Source: Mucilaginibacter aurantiaciroseus (GTDB lineage: Bacteria > Bacteroidota > Bacteroidia > Sphingobacteriales > Sphingobacteriaceae). From it: a DNA stretch of 64,000 nucleotides. How positions within the stretch are numbered: position 1 is the first letter of the stretch; each line of letters begins with the position of its first letter. The translations under genes and the position numbers were made by a program. Positions 17,446 through 26,599 of the stretch are shown in pieces. Where the stretch lies: assembly GCF_024055595.1 (NCBI RefSeq), contig NZ_JAMXOF010000001.1, positions 372,001 through 436,000 of the forward strand, in the 5' to 3' direction. Below the pieces are notes generated by a model. It saw only the letters and a list, made by a program, of their open reading frames with translations, was not told the origin of the DNA and did not search any database.

Positions 17446-19290
17446 TTAAAATGCATAGCCTATACCACCAAATATATTAAATCCGTAATTTGGATAATAA
17501 ACCCATGTTTTGCTGCCGGCATTCAAGATATTATTGGCCTGGACAAATACCGATAGCTGTTTGTTTATTTTATAGGTAGCGCCGCCGCTTACATCGGCAA
17601 ACGAATTTATTTGCGTGTATTGCGGTGCTGCCGGTGTGCTGCCCGTTACCAATAATGGGTCCTGCGTGCTACCGCGGAACATCAAAGATCCATTGATGTC
17701 AACCTTATCATTAATGTGGATGCTGGTACCCGCGGTAAGAATAAACTTAGGTAGGTTCCATGGTTGCGCTTCGCTTGCCATTTTGTAGTCTTTAAGCTCT
17801 ACGCGGCCATAAACGTTAACATCTTCGCTTGCTTTAAAATCAAGTTCGCCATTAAAGCCGCTTACGCGCGCGTCGCCATTGTCATAAATTACCTGGTATT
17901 TATTGAACGTTGTTGCAAAGTTGTTTACGAACAAAGGTAGGTTTTTAATGCTGTTGCGGTAGATGGCTGCTTTAAACCCAAGGCCCGGTGCGAGTGTTCC
18001 TTTTAAGCCCACGGTGATGTCCAATTTATCTACCGAATTAACCAGATTGATATTTTCACCCAGGAAAGGGTTAACATCGGTTAGGTCTTTAATAGATGCG
18101 CGGTTGACGTCCCCTTTAGCTTCGGCAAAAAGTCGTATGTATTTTGGCACTACCTGGAACTCCAGTTTTGCGGCAGGGAAGATGAAGAAACGGTCTGAAA
18201 AACCAAACTCTTTGGCAATGTTTACACCCACGTCTATCTTATAATTTTCGCCCTGGAACTTAATGTATGGGTTAGCCCTTACAATGCTGTTGTTTTGAGA
18301 GTAAAGTACATCTTTTTGTGAGCCAAGGTCTAACGAAGCACTTAAGCCCGCGTAAAATTGTTTAACGGTTTTGTTTAAAAAGCCACTAATAACCACGTTG
18401 CTTTCTTTGGCACTGAACGCATTGTTAAATACATACCCTTTAAATTTGGCTGCATAAGTAAACGCGTTTTCTTCGTCTTTGAAGTTTTTAGCTATTTCTC
18501 CTTCGGCACCAATGGTGTTGAATACCTGTTTAGCGGGTTCAAAAGCTACCGGTGGGTTATCCTGGTCTATCCCGTAAAAATAGGTTTGATGGCGTTTGTA
18601 AGTGATGCGGCCGGTCAGCGTGTTTTCCGCGCCAATGCTTTTGCCAAATACGCCAACCTCCTGGCGACTGTCGTTCTGCTTATCAAGCGATGAGCCCGAT
18701 TGCGCGAAGTGTTTCAGGTAACCCCCAACCTGTAGTGCCTGGTCTTTACCGTTGCCAAAGTAAGCTTCGCCAAAGGTAGTTTTCATGCTACCGATACCCA
18801 CTTTTGCGTAATTATTAGTTTGTATCGAATCTTGTTCCTGTGGCCTTTTCATGGCGTCCAGCTGGCGGATGTTGTTATCTTGTGATAGTTTTTTGTCTAA
18901 CGGCACATAGTTCAATGGCGCTTTGTAGGGAGTTTTATCTTCCAGGTCGGGGTTACGGCGGATCTTTACCGCCTCGGCTAATACAGGTTTGTATGATGTG
19001 GTTACTACAATCTCTTCGGCAAGGCTGCTGTTATTATTATTCGGATTATTCTGTCCGCCTTTTTTTGTTGTATCCGCCGCTGCTACTTTTGATGCCGCAT
19101 CGCCAAGGTTTTTGGCACCCGCTTTTTGCACGGTGGTGCTTTTAGCAGGTGTTTTAGCTTTAGATACAGGCTTAGCGGTAGTCTTAGCCGGTTGTTTCTT
19201 CACCGCGGGTTTCTTTGTTTGTGCCGAGGCAGTGAAAAAGAAGAATACCATTAATAAGGTAAGCAGTGCTATGGTGTGTCTTTGGTTCAT
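17446..19290 (-). CDS. Outer-membrane beta-barrel protein, TonB-receptor-like without a clear plug
   Basis: A 614-residue exported protein. The signal peptide is MNQRHTIALLTLLMVFFFFTASAQ. A Lys/Ala/Thr/Pro-rich low-complexity region (about 25-90) follows, then a TonB-box-like strand (EEIVVTTSYKP, about 92-102) and alternating beta strands typical of the C-terminal part of TonB-dependent receptors, ending with a terminal phenylalanine (NIFGGIGYAF). The usual plug of about 120 residues is not recognisable. Its place between a TPR lipoprotein-like gene and HU/SPOR-ExbB-ExbD-TonB suggests it is the outer-membrane partner of this motor rather than a nutrient receptor; that is an inference. Confidence 0.75.
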   Translation of the reverse strand: MNQRHTIALLTLLMVFFFFTASAQTKKPAVKKQPAKTTAKPVSKAKTPAKSTTVQKAGAKNLGDAASKVAAADTTKKGGQNNPNNNNSSLAEEIVVTTSYKPVLAEAVKIRRNPDLEDKTPYKAPLNYVPLDKKLSQDNNIRQLDAMKRPQEQDSIQTNNYAKVGIGSMKTTFGEAYFGNGKDQALQVGGYLKHFAQSGSSLDKQNDSRQEVGVFGKSIGAENTLTGRITYKRHQTYFYGIDQDNPPVAFEPAKQVFNTIGAEGEIAKNFKDEENAFTYAAKFKGYVFNNAFSAKESNVVISGFLNKTVKQFYAGLSASLDLGSQKDVLYSQNNSIVRANPYIKFQGENYKIDVGVNIAKEFGFSDRFFIFPAAKLEFQVVPKYIRLFAEAKGDVNRASIKDLTDVNPFLGENINLVNSVDKLDITVGLKGTLAPGLGFKAAIYRNSIKNLPLFVNNFATTFNKYQVIYDNGDARVSGFNGELDFKASEDVNVYGRVELKDYKMASEAQPWNLPKFILTAGTSIHINDKVDINGSLMFRGSTQDPLLVTGSTPAAPQYTQINSFADVSGGATYKINKQLSVFVQANNILNAGSKTWVYYPNYGFNIFGGIGYAF

Positions 19291-19303
19291 TGCTTGTCTT
19301 GTT

Positions 19304-22300
19304 CTATTGTTCTTTGTTTTCCTGTTTGGTTGGTTCTGTCGTGGCAGGTGTGGTTGTTGCAGGTGCTGTCTCTGTTGGTTTTGCTTCCACAGGTGCTGTT
19401 CCTGCCGGTTTGGTTTCTACCGGTGCTTCCTGTTTAGCTTTAGATGGTTCAAGCACGCCCAGTTTCTGGCGGGCTATGGTTAAAATATCATCGTCGCCTT
19501 TATAGTTATCAATAACACTTTGCAGCGTAGCTTTAGCCTGGAAGGCGTCTTTCAAACCGGCGTAATTGTCTGATAACAATATGTATGTTTTTGCTACCCA
19601 ATAATCGTAGTTTGGCAAATCCTTCACCAGGTCGAAACAGGTTTTTTGTGATGCCTTGTACTTGCCTTGCAGGTATTCTACATTAGCAATATTGTATTTG
19701 GCTTCTGCTGCCGCGATGGTTTTGGTGTTGGTAACGGTGTAGTTCAACTCTTTAATAGCCGCTGTGGTATCGCCTCTTTGCAGGTAAGCTTTACCGGCGT
19801 AAAGGCCTGTTTTGAATTTATCTTCTTGTGATGATTTTTCGTTATCGCGTACCAGTTTGGCGTATTTCAATACATCATCCGGCATGTTTATTTGCGAGTA
19901 GCTCAACAACAGGTTGTTTACCGCGAAGCTATAATCAGCTTTATATTCTGAATTGGTTTCCAGCCTTTTCAGAAATACTATGGCATCGTTGTATTTCTTT
20001 TGCGCCATGTACAACTTAGCCATGCTAATCAATGATTTCTCGCTGTAAGCACTTGTCCAGTCGTTCAGGATCGCGTTGTAGTCTACAACAGCATCATCTC
20101 CTTTATTCAGGTTAACCAAGCTTTGCGCACGGATGAACCTCGATTGTTTCTCGTAGATCTGTTTGGTAGGGAATTTATCAAAGTAGGCGCCAACGGCATT
20201 AACCGTTCCCTGCCAGTCGCCTTTTAAGTAAAGGTTGTTTGCAGCGGTGTATAAAATGCTTTCCTGCTCGGCAGTGGTGTAGTTACCTATTGCGGTAGAG
20301 TTGGCGTAGTTTAAGAACGACGACGCGTCACCTTTATCGGTATATATCTTTTCAACTTGTTTTAAGGCCTGCTTAGCCTCGTCAGATGATGAGTAATCTG
20401 ATACCACCTTTTTGAACGAGTTGGTTGCTTCGTCGTCCCTGCCGGCATTGTAATCAATTAAACCGATGGTGGTGTAAGCACGCGGTATATAACTGCTACG
20501 TGGATATTTGGCTATCATGGCGTTCAGGTCGGCCTTGGCACGGTCGCCATCGTTTTTCAGGAAGTAAGCGTAAGCGGTCTCGAAAGATGCATCATCCGCG
20601 TAATCCGAATTTGGAAACCGGCTTAGCAGGCTGTTCATCGTGCTGATCTTAGCATCCGGGGTGTTCTGTAAACCCTGGATAATACCACGCTGGAATAAGG
20701 CATATTCCTGTCCCTGGCTGTGGCGGCCAATAATACGGTCGTAATTTTCTAAGGCGTTGCCATAGCTTTTTAGCGCAAAGTAGCTATCACCCAAACGGCT
20801 GATGGCATCGTTTTCGGTAGCCTGGTCTTTTACATCTCCACGCAAAAACTTCTCAAAGTAAGTAGCTGCTTTTTTGTATTGCTCATCGTAAAACGCGGCG
20901 TATGCAAGGGCATAATTGGCAAAGTTGCCTACGTCGGTCTGTTTAGATTCCGGCATCGCCAAAAACTCCTCAAAGTTTTCAACCGACTCGGTATATTTCC
21001 TCACCTCATACATCGATTCGGCCATCCAGTAAAGGGTTAACGCTTGCACCTTAGTATCAACCGGGTTGCGTAAAGAGCGCAGGAAAATGCCTATAGCGTT
21101 TTCAAATGCGCGTTCGTTGTAAAACTCTAAACCACGGTAGTAGGTTACTTTCTGGTAAGCTATCTGCGCGCTTTCAGATTTATTGGGAATGGGCTCCAGT
21201 ATCTCAACAGCTTCCTTGTAGTTTTTTGAGTTAAGCAAAGCCTCGCCCAACAAGATCTTTACCTCATCGTTACGGGTAGATCGCGGGTAATTCTTCAAAT
21301 ATGCACGGGTGGCTGTCAGCGCTTCGTTATTAAAATCGAGCTCGTAAGAAAGTTTGGCGTATTGGTACAAAGCGTCTTCCTGTAACTGTTTGTCGTAAGT
21401 TAGTCTTGACGCGGTACGGAATGCGTTACGGGCACTTTGCTTGTTGTTCATTTTCAGAAACACATCGCCCAGTGTATAACTACCACTTTGGCTGTAATTA
21501 TCATTTTGGGCTACCAGTTTTTCTAACACGGTAGCAGCTTTGCCGTAGTTGCCTACTTTATAGTATGCGTAACCTATCTGGTAGCTGTCTTGCGTGTTTT
21601 GGGTACGGCCCTGGTCCTGGTCCTCAAAACGGCTATAGTATTCTACCGACTTGTCGTAATTACCCTTTGCAAAATACGATGCACCAATAATACGCAGCAT
21701 TTCAGTTTCATTTTGTTGCTTGGTGCTGTTGATGATCGGGATAGCGTAGTTGATAACATCATCGTAACGCTTATCTAAAAAGTAAACGGCGGTGATGTAA
21801 TAAGGGTAGCTGTTCTCGTATTTTTTAGAGTTTTTAAGTTTTTCGAAGTTGAGCAGTGCTAAGTGGTAATCTTTATTCAAGTACGCGATGTAGGCGAAGT
21901 AATAGGTAGCGTCATCGGTAAATGGCGAGCGTTTGTTTTTTACATCGGCGAATAATAATTGCGCGTTCTTATAATCGTTAGTTAAAAAAAAGGCATAACC
22001 CTTACGGAATTTGTATTCGGTATTTTGCGAACCGGTTAAATCACCTGCATCCACTTTGTTAAACCAAACCAAAGCATCGTTATACTTACCTTGTTTAAAG
22101 TACGATTTACCAACCTGGAAGTACGCCTGCTTGGTGAGCGGGTTTTCCGGGTGCTCCTTTATAAAGCGGGCAAACATACTTTCGGCATCATCATTACCCA
22201 ATTCAAGCGCGCAAAGGGCTTCGTAATATTGCGAATTCTCTTTAAGCAAAGATAGTTCCGACTCGAATTTTGATTGCTGGCCGGTTTTTAAGCGGGTTTG

Positions 22301-22468
22301 TTCAACCAAGCGATATTGCTCTGCAGCGGCAGCATATTTACCCATAGCCAACAGGTTGTTCGCATTCTGATAAATGCGGTTAGTGTGGAATGATGGGTTT
22401 TGTTGCGCCAGTGTTGGTAGGGCCAATAGCACCGGTGCAATAAAGGTGATGTATCTAAGTTTGATCAT
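19304..22468 (-). CDS. Large periplasmic TPR-repeat protein
   Basis: A 1054-residue protein from the ATG at 22468; the TTG nine bases earlier is not needed. A signal peptide (MIKLRYITFIAPVLLALPTLAQ) is followed by more than twenty tetratricopeptide-type repeats with recurrent A-Y-Y-x-G-x-Y-x-x-A patterns, for example YFKQGKYNDALVWF and YKVGNYGKAATVLEKL. The C-terminal 50 residues are Lys/Glu/Thr/Pro-rich and disordered. TPR arrays are protein-interaction scaffolds; here it probably acts with the beta-barrel encoded 13 bases downstream. It is the first gene of the envelope block. Confidence 0.85.
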   Translation of the reverse strand: MIKLRYITFIAPVLLALPTLAQQNPSFHTNRIYQNANNLLAMGKYAAAAEQYRLVEQTRLKTGQQSKFESELSLLKENSQYYEALCALELGNDDAESMFARFIKEHPENPLTKQAYFQVGKSYFKQGKYNDALVWFNKVDAGDLTGSQNTEYKFRKGYAFFLTNDYKNAQLLFADVKNKRSPFTDDATYYFAYIAYLNKDYHLALLNFEKLKNSKKYENSYPYYITAVYFLDKRYDDVINYAIPIINSTKQQNETEMLRIIGASYFAKGNYDKSVEYYSRFEDQDQGRTQNTQDSYQIGYAYYKVGNYGKAATVLEKLVAQNDNYSQSGSYTLGDVFLKMNNKQSARNAFRTASRLTYDKQLQEDALYQYAKLSYELDFNNEALTATRAYLKNYPRSTRNDEVKILLGEALLNSKNYKEAVEILEPIPNKSESAQIAYQKVTYYRGLEFYNERAFENAIGIFLRSLRNPVDTKVQALTLYWMAESMYEVRKYTESVENFEEFLAMPESKQTDVGNFANYALAYAAFYDEQYKKAATYFEKFLRGDVKDQATENDAISRLGDSYFALKSYGNALENYDRIIGRHSQGQEYALFQRGIIQGLQNTPDAKISTMNSLLSRFPNSDYADDASFETAYAYFLKNDGDRAKADLNAMIAKYPRSSYIPRAYTTIGLIDYNAGRDDEATNSFKKVVSDYSSSDEAKQALKQVEKIYTDKGDASSFLNYANSTAIGNYTTAEQESILYTAANNLYLKGDWQGTVNAVGAYFDKFPTKQIYEKQSRFIRAQSLVNLNKGDDAVVDYNAILNDWTSAYSEKSLISMAKLYMAQKKYNDAIVFLKRLETNSEYKADYSFAVNNLLLSYSQINMPDDVLKYAKLVRDNEKSSQEDKFKTGLYAGKAYLQRGDTTAAIKELNYTVTNTKTIAAAEAKYNIANVEYLQGKYKASQKTCFDLVKDLPNYDYWVAKTYILLSDNYAGLKDAFQAKATLQSVIDNYKGDDDILTIARQKLGVLEPSKAKQEAPVETKPAGTAPVEAKPTETAPATTTPATTEPTKQENKEQ

Positions 22469-22649
22469 AAAGCGCAATAATGATGGATGCTAAATTAGCT
22501 AAACGCAAAAATGTAATCCACATTAGTAATTAACAAATGTGGATAAGCGCTTTTTTTTAAAACGATGCACTATTATCTGTGGTATAGCTGTGGAAAACTT
22601 TAAATAGTGGGGTTTGATGGTGCTTTTAAAAAGTTTTGTCAAAAGAAAA

Positions 22650-22674
22650 AGCCAAATGTTTATATCATTTGGCT
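22650..22674 (-). terminator. Intrinsic terminator after the receiver gene
   Basis: AGCCAAATG (22650-22658) pairs with CATTTGGCT (22666-22674) around a 7-base loop; on the minus strand it is followed by a T-rich run (complement of 22641-22650). It lies 29 bases after the stop of the receiver gene. Confidence 0.75.
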
Positions 22675-22702
22675 GCAAAAAAAATGTTTTGAGAAGAACG
22701 TT

Positions 22703-23071
22703 TTATGCCGCTGCCGACAATAGCTTCTTGATAGAGTTTAGGAGTACATTAATATCAAATGGTTTTGCTACAAAATCGTTAGGCCCATCCTCCTGGTTTA
22801 GGGTGGCATCCACATCATGGCTGGCAGATATCATGATAACCGGGATTCTTTTAGTTTTAGTTTGCTGCTTAACAAGTTTGCATAATTCGCGTCCATCCAT
22901 GTTGCCAAGCATAATATCGAGCAAGATCAAGTCGGGGTGTTTTTCCTGAATAGTATCCAGTAATTTATGTCCATCAGACAGTGTGTCTACTTTATAGCCC
23001 GAATCTTCAAGTATAAATTTTAGTACTTCCAGTATATCCTGATCATCATCCACAGCTAAAATTCTTCTCAT
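22703..23071 (-). CDS. Single-domain response regulator (receiver only)
   Basis: A 122-residue CheY-like receiver without an output domain. The acidic pair is D8-D10 (AVDDDQDI), the phosphorylated residue is D52 (LLDIML), the switch serine S82 (MISAS) and the conserved lysine K103 (AKPFD). A loop insertion (DATLNQEDGPNDF) before the lysine is slightly longer than in CheY. No kinase is adjacent; the hybrid kinase at 57 kb is far away and need not be its partner. Confidence 0.9.
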   Translation of the reverse strand: MRRILAVDDDQDILEVLKFILEDSGYKVDTLSDGHKLLDTIQEKHPDLILLDIMLGNMDGRELCKLVKQQTKTKRIPVIMISASHDVDATLNQEDGPNDFVAKPFDINVLLNSIKKLLSAAA

Positions 23072-23154
23072 TTTATTATATTCTTAGTATCTAAGGTTTT
23101 GTAATTAATTACGAAGCAATACTTATACCAAAATAAAAATAATGTGAAATTAGT

Positions 23155-23322
23155 CTACTTTTTAATGATGTATCTGGCTTTTTTACAATTGGCGCAAAAG
23201 TATTTTTTGACCGGGAGAAAGAATAAAATATTCTTCACTAACCAGCTTCTGTGCAACTGGTGATGAAATAGATTGCCGCATTTTGGGCAATGTGTGCTGG
23301 GTGGTTTAGGTTTATGGCTCAA
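23155..23322 (-). CDS. Small zinc-ribbon protein with TTG start
   Basis: A 55-residue open frame on the minus strand that begins at a TTG (complement of 23320-23322); no ATG or GTG is available before the upstream in-frame stop. It carries two cysteine pairs, CPKCG (12-16) and FCANCK (43-46), separated by 26 residues: a zinc ribbon. The middle is basic and hydrophobic (RSWLVKNILFFLPVKKY), and the tail is RYIIKK. The composition and the paired CxxC motifs make chance unlikely in such an AT-rich region. It lies 83 bases upstream of the receiver gene on the same strand and may share its transcript. Role unknown. Confidence 0.6.
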   Translation of the reverse strand: MSHKPKPPSTHCPKCGNLFHHQLHRSWLVKNILFFLPVKKYFCANCKKARYIIKK

Positions 23323-23618
23323 ATTGTTTCTACTACTATTGTAGTTTTTTAACTACGTTGAATGTTAGGGTTTGGTTTGCTTAGTGTTAAATGTTAATAT
23401 GCCGGGTACTCATTAGCCATTGTAATTGGTCAATAGTTATTTAACCTTTTCAAGTTTGCAAAGTTAAAAAAAAAGCCTTTTTTAACGTTATCCAGTTTTT
23501 TCATTATTGATATACCGTATAAATTGTTACATAAATGATCTTAATTCGACATTAAGTTAATGTAAAATAAATGAGATTTAGAAAAAAACCATAAAACGTT
23601 CTTTGTAGTTAAAAATAC
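23323..23618. other. AT-rich intergenic region without a recognisable gene
   Basis: About 300 bases of very AT-rich sequence between the small zinc-ribbon gene and the M16 remnant. The only structure noticed is a 9-bp inverted repeat with A and T runs (GTTAAAAAA at 23463-23471 and TTTTTTAAC at 23478-23486), a possible weak terminator. The promoter of the zinc-ribbon/receiver pair should lie here but no clear TAnnTTTG element was identified. Confidence 0.5.
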
Positions 23619-23642
23619 GGGTTGAAAAGACGATTTCAACCC
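23619..23642 (-). terminator. Intrinsic terminator after the M16 remnant
   Basis: GGGTTGAAA (23619-23627) pairs perfectly with TTTCAACCC (23634-23642) around a 6-base loop and is followed on the minus strand by TTTTT (complement of 23611-23615). It lies 19 bases after the stop codon. Confidence 0.8.
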
Positions 23643-23660
23643 ATATTTATGCATTGATAA

Positions 23661-24299
23661 TTAATATCCGTAGATCTGTTTCATATCAGGCTTGGTTTGT
23701 TCGCCGTAGTTTTTATGGTCGTCATCAGTAACGCGTTTGTCTGATGTTACGATACAGTAGGTATATGGTTTGCCTTTTAATTCGGTATCATGGAAAGTAC
23801 TCATGTCAGCAAAGCTGATGTTGTTCCCCTTTTTAAAAGTTGCTTTGCGCGCATCGTAATTTAAACCTTTGCGTTGTGCCGCCAGGTAAATAAAAATGAT
23901 ACCATTTTGGGTAATGCATTCGGTATCAATTGATTTACGGATGTTCTCCTTAGCCGATTTAAACCCTTCTGCAGATTCAGGCATTTTGGTTAGCAACTCA
24001 TTCATGGCTGCGATCGCATCGTTCATCTTGTCGCTCTGTGTGCCAACGTAGCCGGCAAAAGTGTTTTCATCATCCTTCTTCTGCGATTCTACATAAAACC
24101 CGTAAGTAGAGTAGGCAAGCGCCTTTAATTCGCGAATGTTCTGGAATAGGATAGAGCTGATACCTGATTTAAAGTAATTGTTAAACAATTCAATGGTTGG
24201 GGCTTTATCTACATTGTAAGCATCCTGGTTGCGTACCCATTGTATTTCGGCCTGTACCATGTCAAAGTTGCCAAACAGTACGGTATTTTTGGTTTCACG
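23661..24299 (-). pseudogene. C-terminal remnant of an M16-family metallopeptidase
   Basis: An open frame of 212 codons that corresponds only to the last quarter of an M16 (insulinase/pitrilysin-like) peptidase: FNNYFKSGISSILFQNIRELKALAYSTYG is cut here in two pieces as FNNYFKSGISSILFQNIREL and KALAYSTYG, the conserved C-lobe region, and it ends DMKQIYGY. The frame opens directly after an in-frame TAA (24300-24302), and sequence similar to the fold already starts at NTVLFGNFDMVQAEIQW, before the first ATG. The zinc-binding HxxEH half is absent, and the space upstream (24303-24420) is too short to hold it. The gene is therefore a truncated remnant that kept its terminator, or at best an orphan C-lobe. 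Confidence 0.75.
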
Positions 24300-24425
24300 T
24301 TAATAGTAAGGGATATAAATATAAACAAGCGCCTTAACTATTTGCTTAGGTGGAAGATTTAAAATAGATCAATCGGTGCTTTGCAATAAGAAAATTACAG
24401 ATTGGTAAGTCTGCCTGAAACAAAA

Positions 24426-24452
24426 ATGCCCCCGTTGAATAAACGGGGGCAT
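24426..24452 (-). terminator. Intrinsic terminator after the nucleotidyltransferase gene
   Basis: ATGCCCCCGTT (24426-24436) pairs with AACGGGGGCAT (24442-24452) around a 5-base loop: an 11-bp GC-rich stem followed on the minus strand by TTTTTG. It lies 20 bases after the stop codon. Confidence 0.9.
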
Positions 24453-24472
24453 TCAAAATTATTAGCGAGTAC

Positions 24473-25375
24473 TTAGCTCCAAAGGTTGCTTGGGTAAGTA
24501 CCATTGTTAACCAATTGGGAGATCGAGTTTTGAACAATAGGTTTATCTTCTTTATAAGTAACGCCAAACCATTTGGTAGCAGTTGGAATAACCTTGAATG
24601 ATGCTGTACCGCTTTTGATCAGTTCATCGGCCACCAATGGGATAAAGAACTCTGATTTAGGGTTCTCTTTATTAGCGGCAACAAATTTTCTGAATAGTTC
24701 CTCGCTCTGTCCAAACACAGCAGGGGTAAAGCCCCAGAAGTTCATAGATACACGTGTATCATTAGATAAACTATTTTCGCCTGTAGCATCTTTGTATGCT
24801 ACTGTGCCGTCTTCTTTAAAATACACTTCGGTACGCTCGGTTACTTCGGTCATGTTACCGTTATCGTCAACCGCACAAACACCACGAGACACGGTACCAT
24901 GGTCTGATAAGGTTTTATCTATCTGGTAACCAATAATAGCGTATTTGTCATCAGCTACTTCGGTAGTAAGAAATTTCGCCATTTTTTCAAAAGCATCGTA
25001 ACCGTAGTAATCATCAGCGTTGATCACACAAAACGGCTCATTGATCTGGTTGCGGGCAGCTAAAACTGCGTGGGCAGTACCCCATGGTTTAGCTCGCTCA
25101 ATTTTTTCGCTGATGCCGAATGGCTCCAGGTCAAAGCTCTGAAAAACGTAATCGGTTTCAATACGTCCTGCTAATTTAGGCTCAAATATAGCTTTAAACG
25201 GTTCTGCAAATTCCTCGCGGATAATGAAGCTAACTTTTCCAAAACCTGCTTTAATAGCATCGTAAATAGAATAGTCGATGATGGTTTCGCCGTTAGGGCC
25301 AAAGCCGTCAACTTGTTTCATGCTGCCGTAGCGACTGGCCATACCTGCGGCCAAAATCAATAGTGTTGGTTTCAT
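24473..25375 (-). CDS. Sugar-phosphate nucleotidyltransferase family protein
   Basis: A 300-residue enzyme with the NTP_transferase Rossmann-like fold that joins a sugar phosphate to a nucleotide. The nucleotide-binding loop is LAAGMASRYGSMKQ, followed by the GFGPNGETIIDYSIYDA region, and the metal-binding aspartates are in NADDYYG. The C-terminal part reads PTATKWFGVTYKEDKP. It resembles the glucose-1-phosphate uridylyltransferase-like branch, but the second half is shorter than in GalU or GlmU, so the sugar is left open. It lies 67 bases downstream of the M42 peptidase gene, same strand. Confidence 0.85.
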   Translation of the reverse strand: MKPTLLILAAGMASRYGSMKQVDGFGPNGETIIDYSIYDAIKAGFGKVSFIIREEFAEPFKAIFEPKLAGRIETDYVFQSFDLEPFGISEKIERAKPWGTAHAVLAARNQINEPFCVINADDYYGYDAFEKMAKFLTTEVADDKYAIIGYQIDKTLSDHGTVSRGVCAVDDNGNMTEVTERTEVYFKEDGTVAYKDATGENSLSNDTRVSMNFWGFTPAVFGQSEELFRKFVAANKENPKSEFFIPLVADELIKSGTASFKVIPTATKWFGVTYKEDKPIVQNSISQLVNNGTYPSNLWS

Positions 25376-25398
25376 TCTTTCTTAAAGTAGGGTATAAG

Positions 25399-25430
25399 TG
25401 TACGTGTAATACACAATGCTAATCGTGTAC
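25399..25430. promoter_or_regulatory. Palindromic GTGTA/TACAC motif before the nucleotidyltransferase gene
   Basis: GTGTAATACAC (25404-25414) is a perfect 11-base palindrome, bordered by GTGTAC at 25399-25404 and again at 25425-25430. It lies 24 bases upstream of the nucleotidyltransferase start and could be an operator. No promoter element was assigned with confidence. Confidence 0.3.
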
Positions 25431-25442
25431 AAATGTTTTAAA

Positions 25443-26558
25443 TTATTTGATGTACCTAAAATCTTGCCCGTTCTGGATGTTCAATAACGATTCATAGATC
25501 AAACGGATCACGTTATCAACGTCCTCTTTGTGGATCATCTCTACCGTGGTGTGCATGTAACGCAGCGGTAACGAGATCAGTGCTGATGGTACACCATCGT
25601 TAGAGTACGCAAAGGCGTCGGTATCGGTACCTGTCGACCTACTCGACGCCTGGCGCTGGAACGGGATGCCTGCTTTTTGTGCCGATTCTATTAGCAATTT
25701 ATTCAGGTTGTTTTGTACCGCAGGGGCGTATGAAATAACCGGGCCTTTACCACAAGCCAGATCGCCCTGGGTAATTTTATTGATCATTGGGGTGCCGGTA
25801 TCATGTGTAACATCGGTAACAATGGCAACATTTGGTTTAATGCGGTGGGCTATCATTTCGGCACCACGCAGGCCAATTTCTTCCTGTACGGCGTTTACAA
25901 TATATAAACCGAATGGAAGGGTAACGTTGTTCTCTTTCAATAAACGGGCAACCTCGGCAATCATAAAACCGCCTGCACGGTTGTCTAAAGCGCGGCCAAC
26001 GTAGTAACGGTTGTTAAGCACCATAAACTCATCCTCGTAAGTAATTACACAGCCTACGTGGATGCCAAGGGCTTCAACTTCGTCTTTGGTAACGCAGCCG
26101 CAGTCAAGGAAAATGTTTTTTAGTGTTGGTGCTTCTTCCTTTTCGCCGCCTAGGCGGGTGTGGATAGCAGGCCAACCGAACACGGCCTTAACAATACCAT
26201 TATCGGTGTGGATGTCTACACGTTTTGATGGCGCTATTTGGTGATCGCTGCCGCCGTTGCGGATAACGTAGATCAAACCATCGTTAGTAATATAATTTAC
26301 AAACCACGAGATCTCATCGGCATGTGCCTCAATAACTACCTTGTATTCTGCCTGTGGGTTAATAACACCAACCGCAGTACCATAATTATCTACAAAATGG
26401 TCGTCGATATAGGGTTTCAGATACTCCAGCCAAAGTTCCTGGCCTTTGTATTCAAAGCCGGTAGGCGAAGGGTTATTGATATATTTTTCGAAAAACGCTA
26501 AAGATGTTTCAGTTACTATAGCCGGTTTTTGCTCGGCTTCAGGTTTCTTTTTTGCCAT
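25443..26558 (-). CDS. M42 family metallopeptidase (glutamyl aminopeptidase type)
   Basis: A 371-residue di-zinc aminopeptidase that forms large tetrahedral particles in characterised relatives. Metal and catalytic residues are in the usual places: IEAHADEISW (His and Asp of the first metal site), RALDNRAGG (bridging Asp), QEEIGLRGA (catalytic Glu pair), TDVTHDTGTP (Asp) and the C-terminal MHTTVEM (last His). An N-terminal extension (AKKKPEAEQKPA) is charged and probably disordered. It is cytoplasmic, with no signal peptide. Confidence 0.92.
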   Translation of the reverse strand: MAKKKPEAEQKPAIVTETSLAFFEKYINNPSPTGFEYKGQELWLEYLKPYIDDHFVDNYGTAVGVINPQAEYKVVIEAHADEISWFVNYITNDGLIYVIRNGGSDHQIAPSKRVDIHTDNGIVKAVFGWPAIHTRLGGEKEEAPTLKNIFLDCGCVTKDEVEALGIHVGCVITYEDEFMVLNNRYYVGRALDNRAGGFMIAEVARLLKENNVTLPFGLYIVNAVQEEIGLRGAEMIAHRIKPNVAIVTDVTHDTGTPMINKITQGDLACGKGPVISYAPAVQNNLNKLLIESAQKAGIPFQRQASSRSTGTDTDAFAYSNDGVPSALISLPLRYMHTTVEMIHKEDVDNVIRLIYESLLNIQNGQDFRYIK

Positions 26559-26599
26559 GTATAGGAGTGTTTATAAGCTATTTAATAAATAGCACAAGG

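Noticed and set aside
18840..19483. Plus-strand frames opposite the beta-barrel and TPR genes with many Cys and Phe
   Set aside because: They are complements of Ala/Thr/Lys-rich low-complexity regions, which read as hydrophobic on the other strand.
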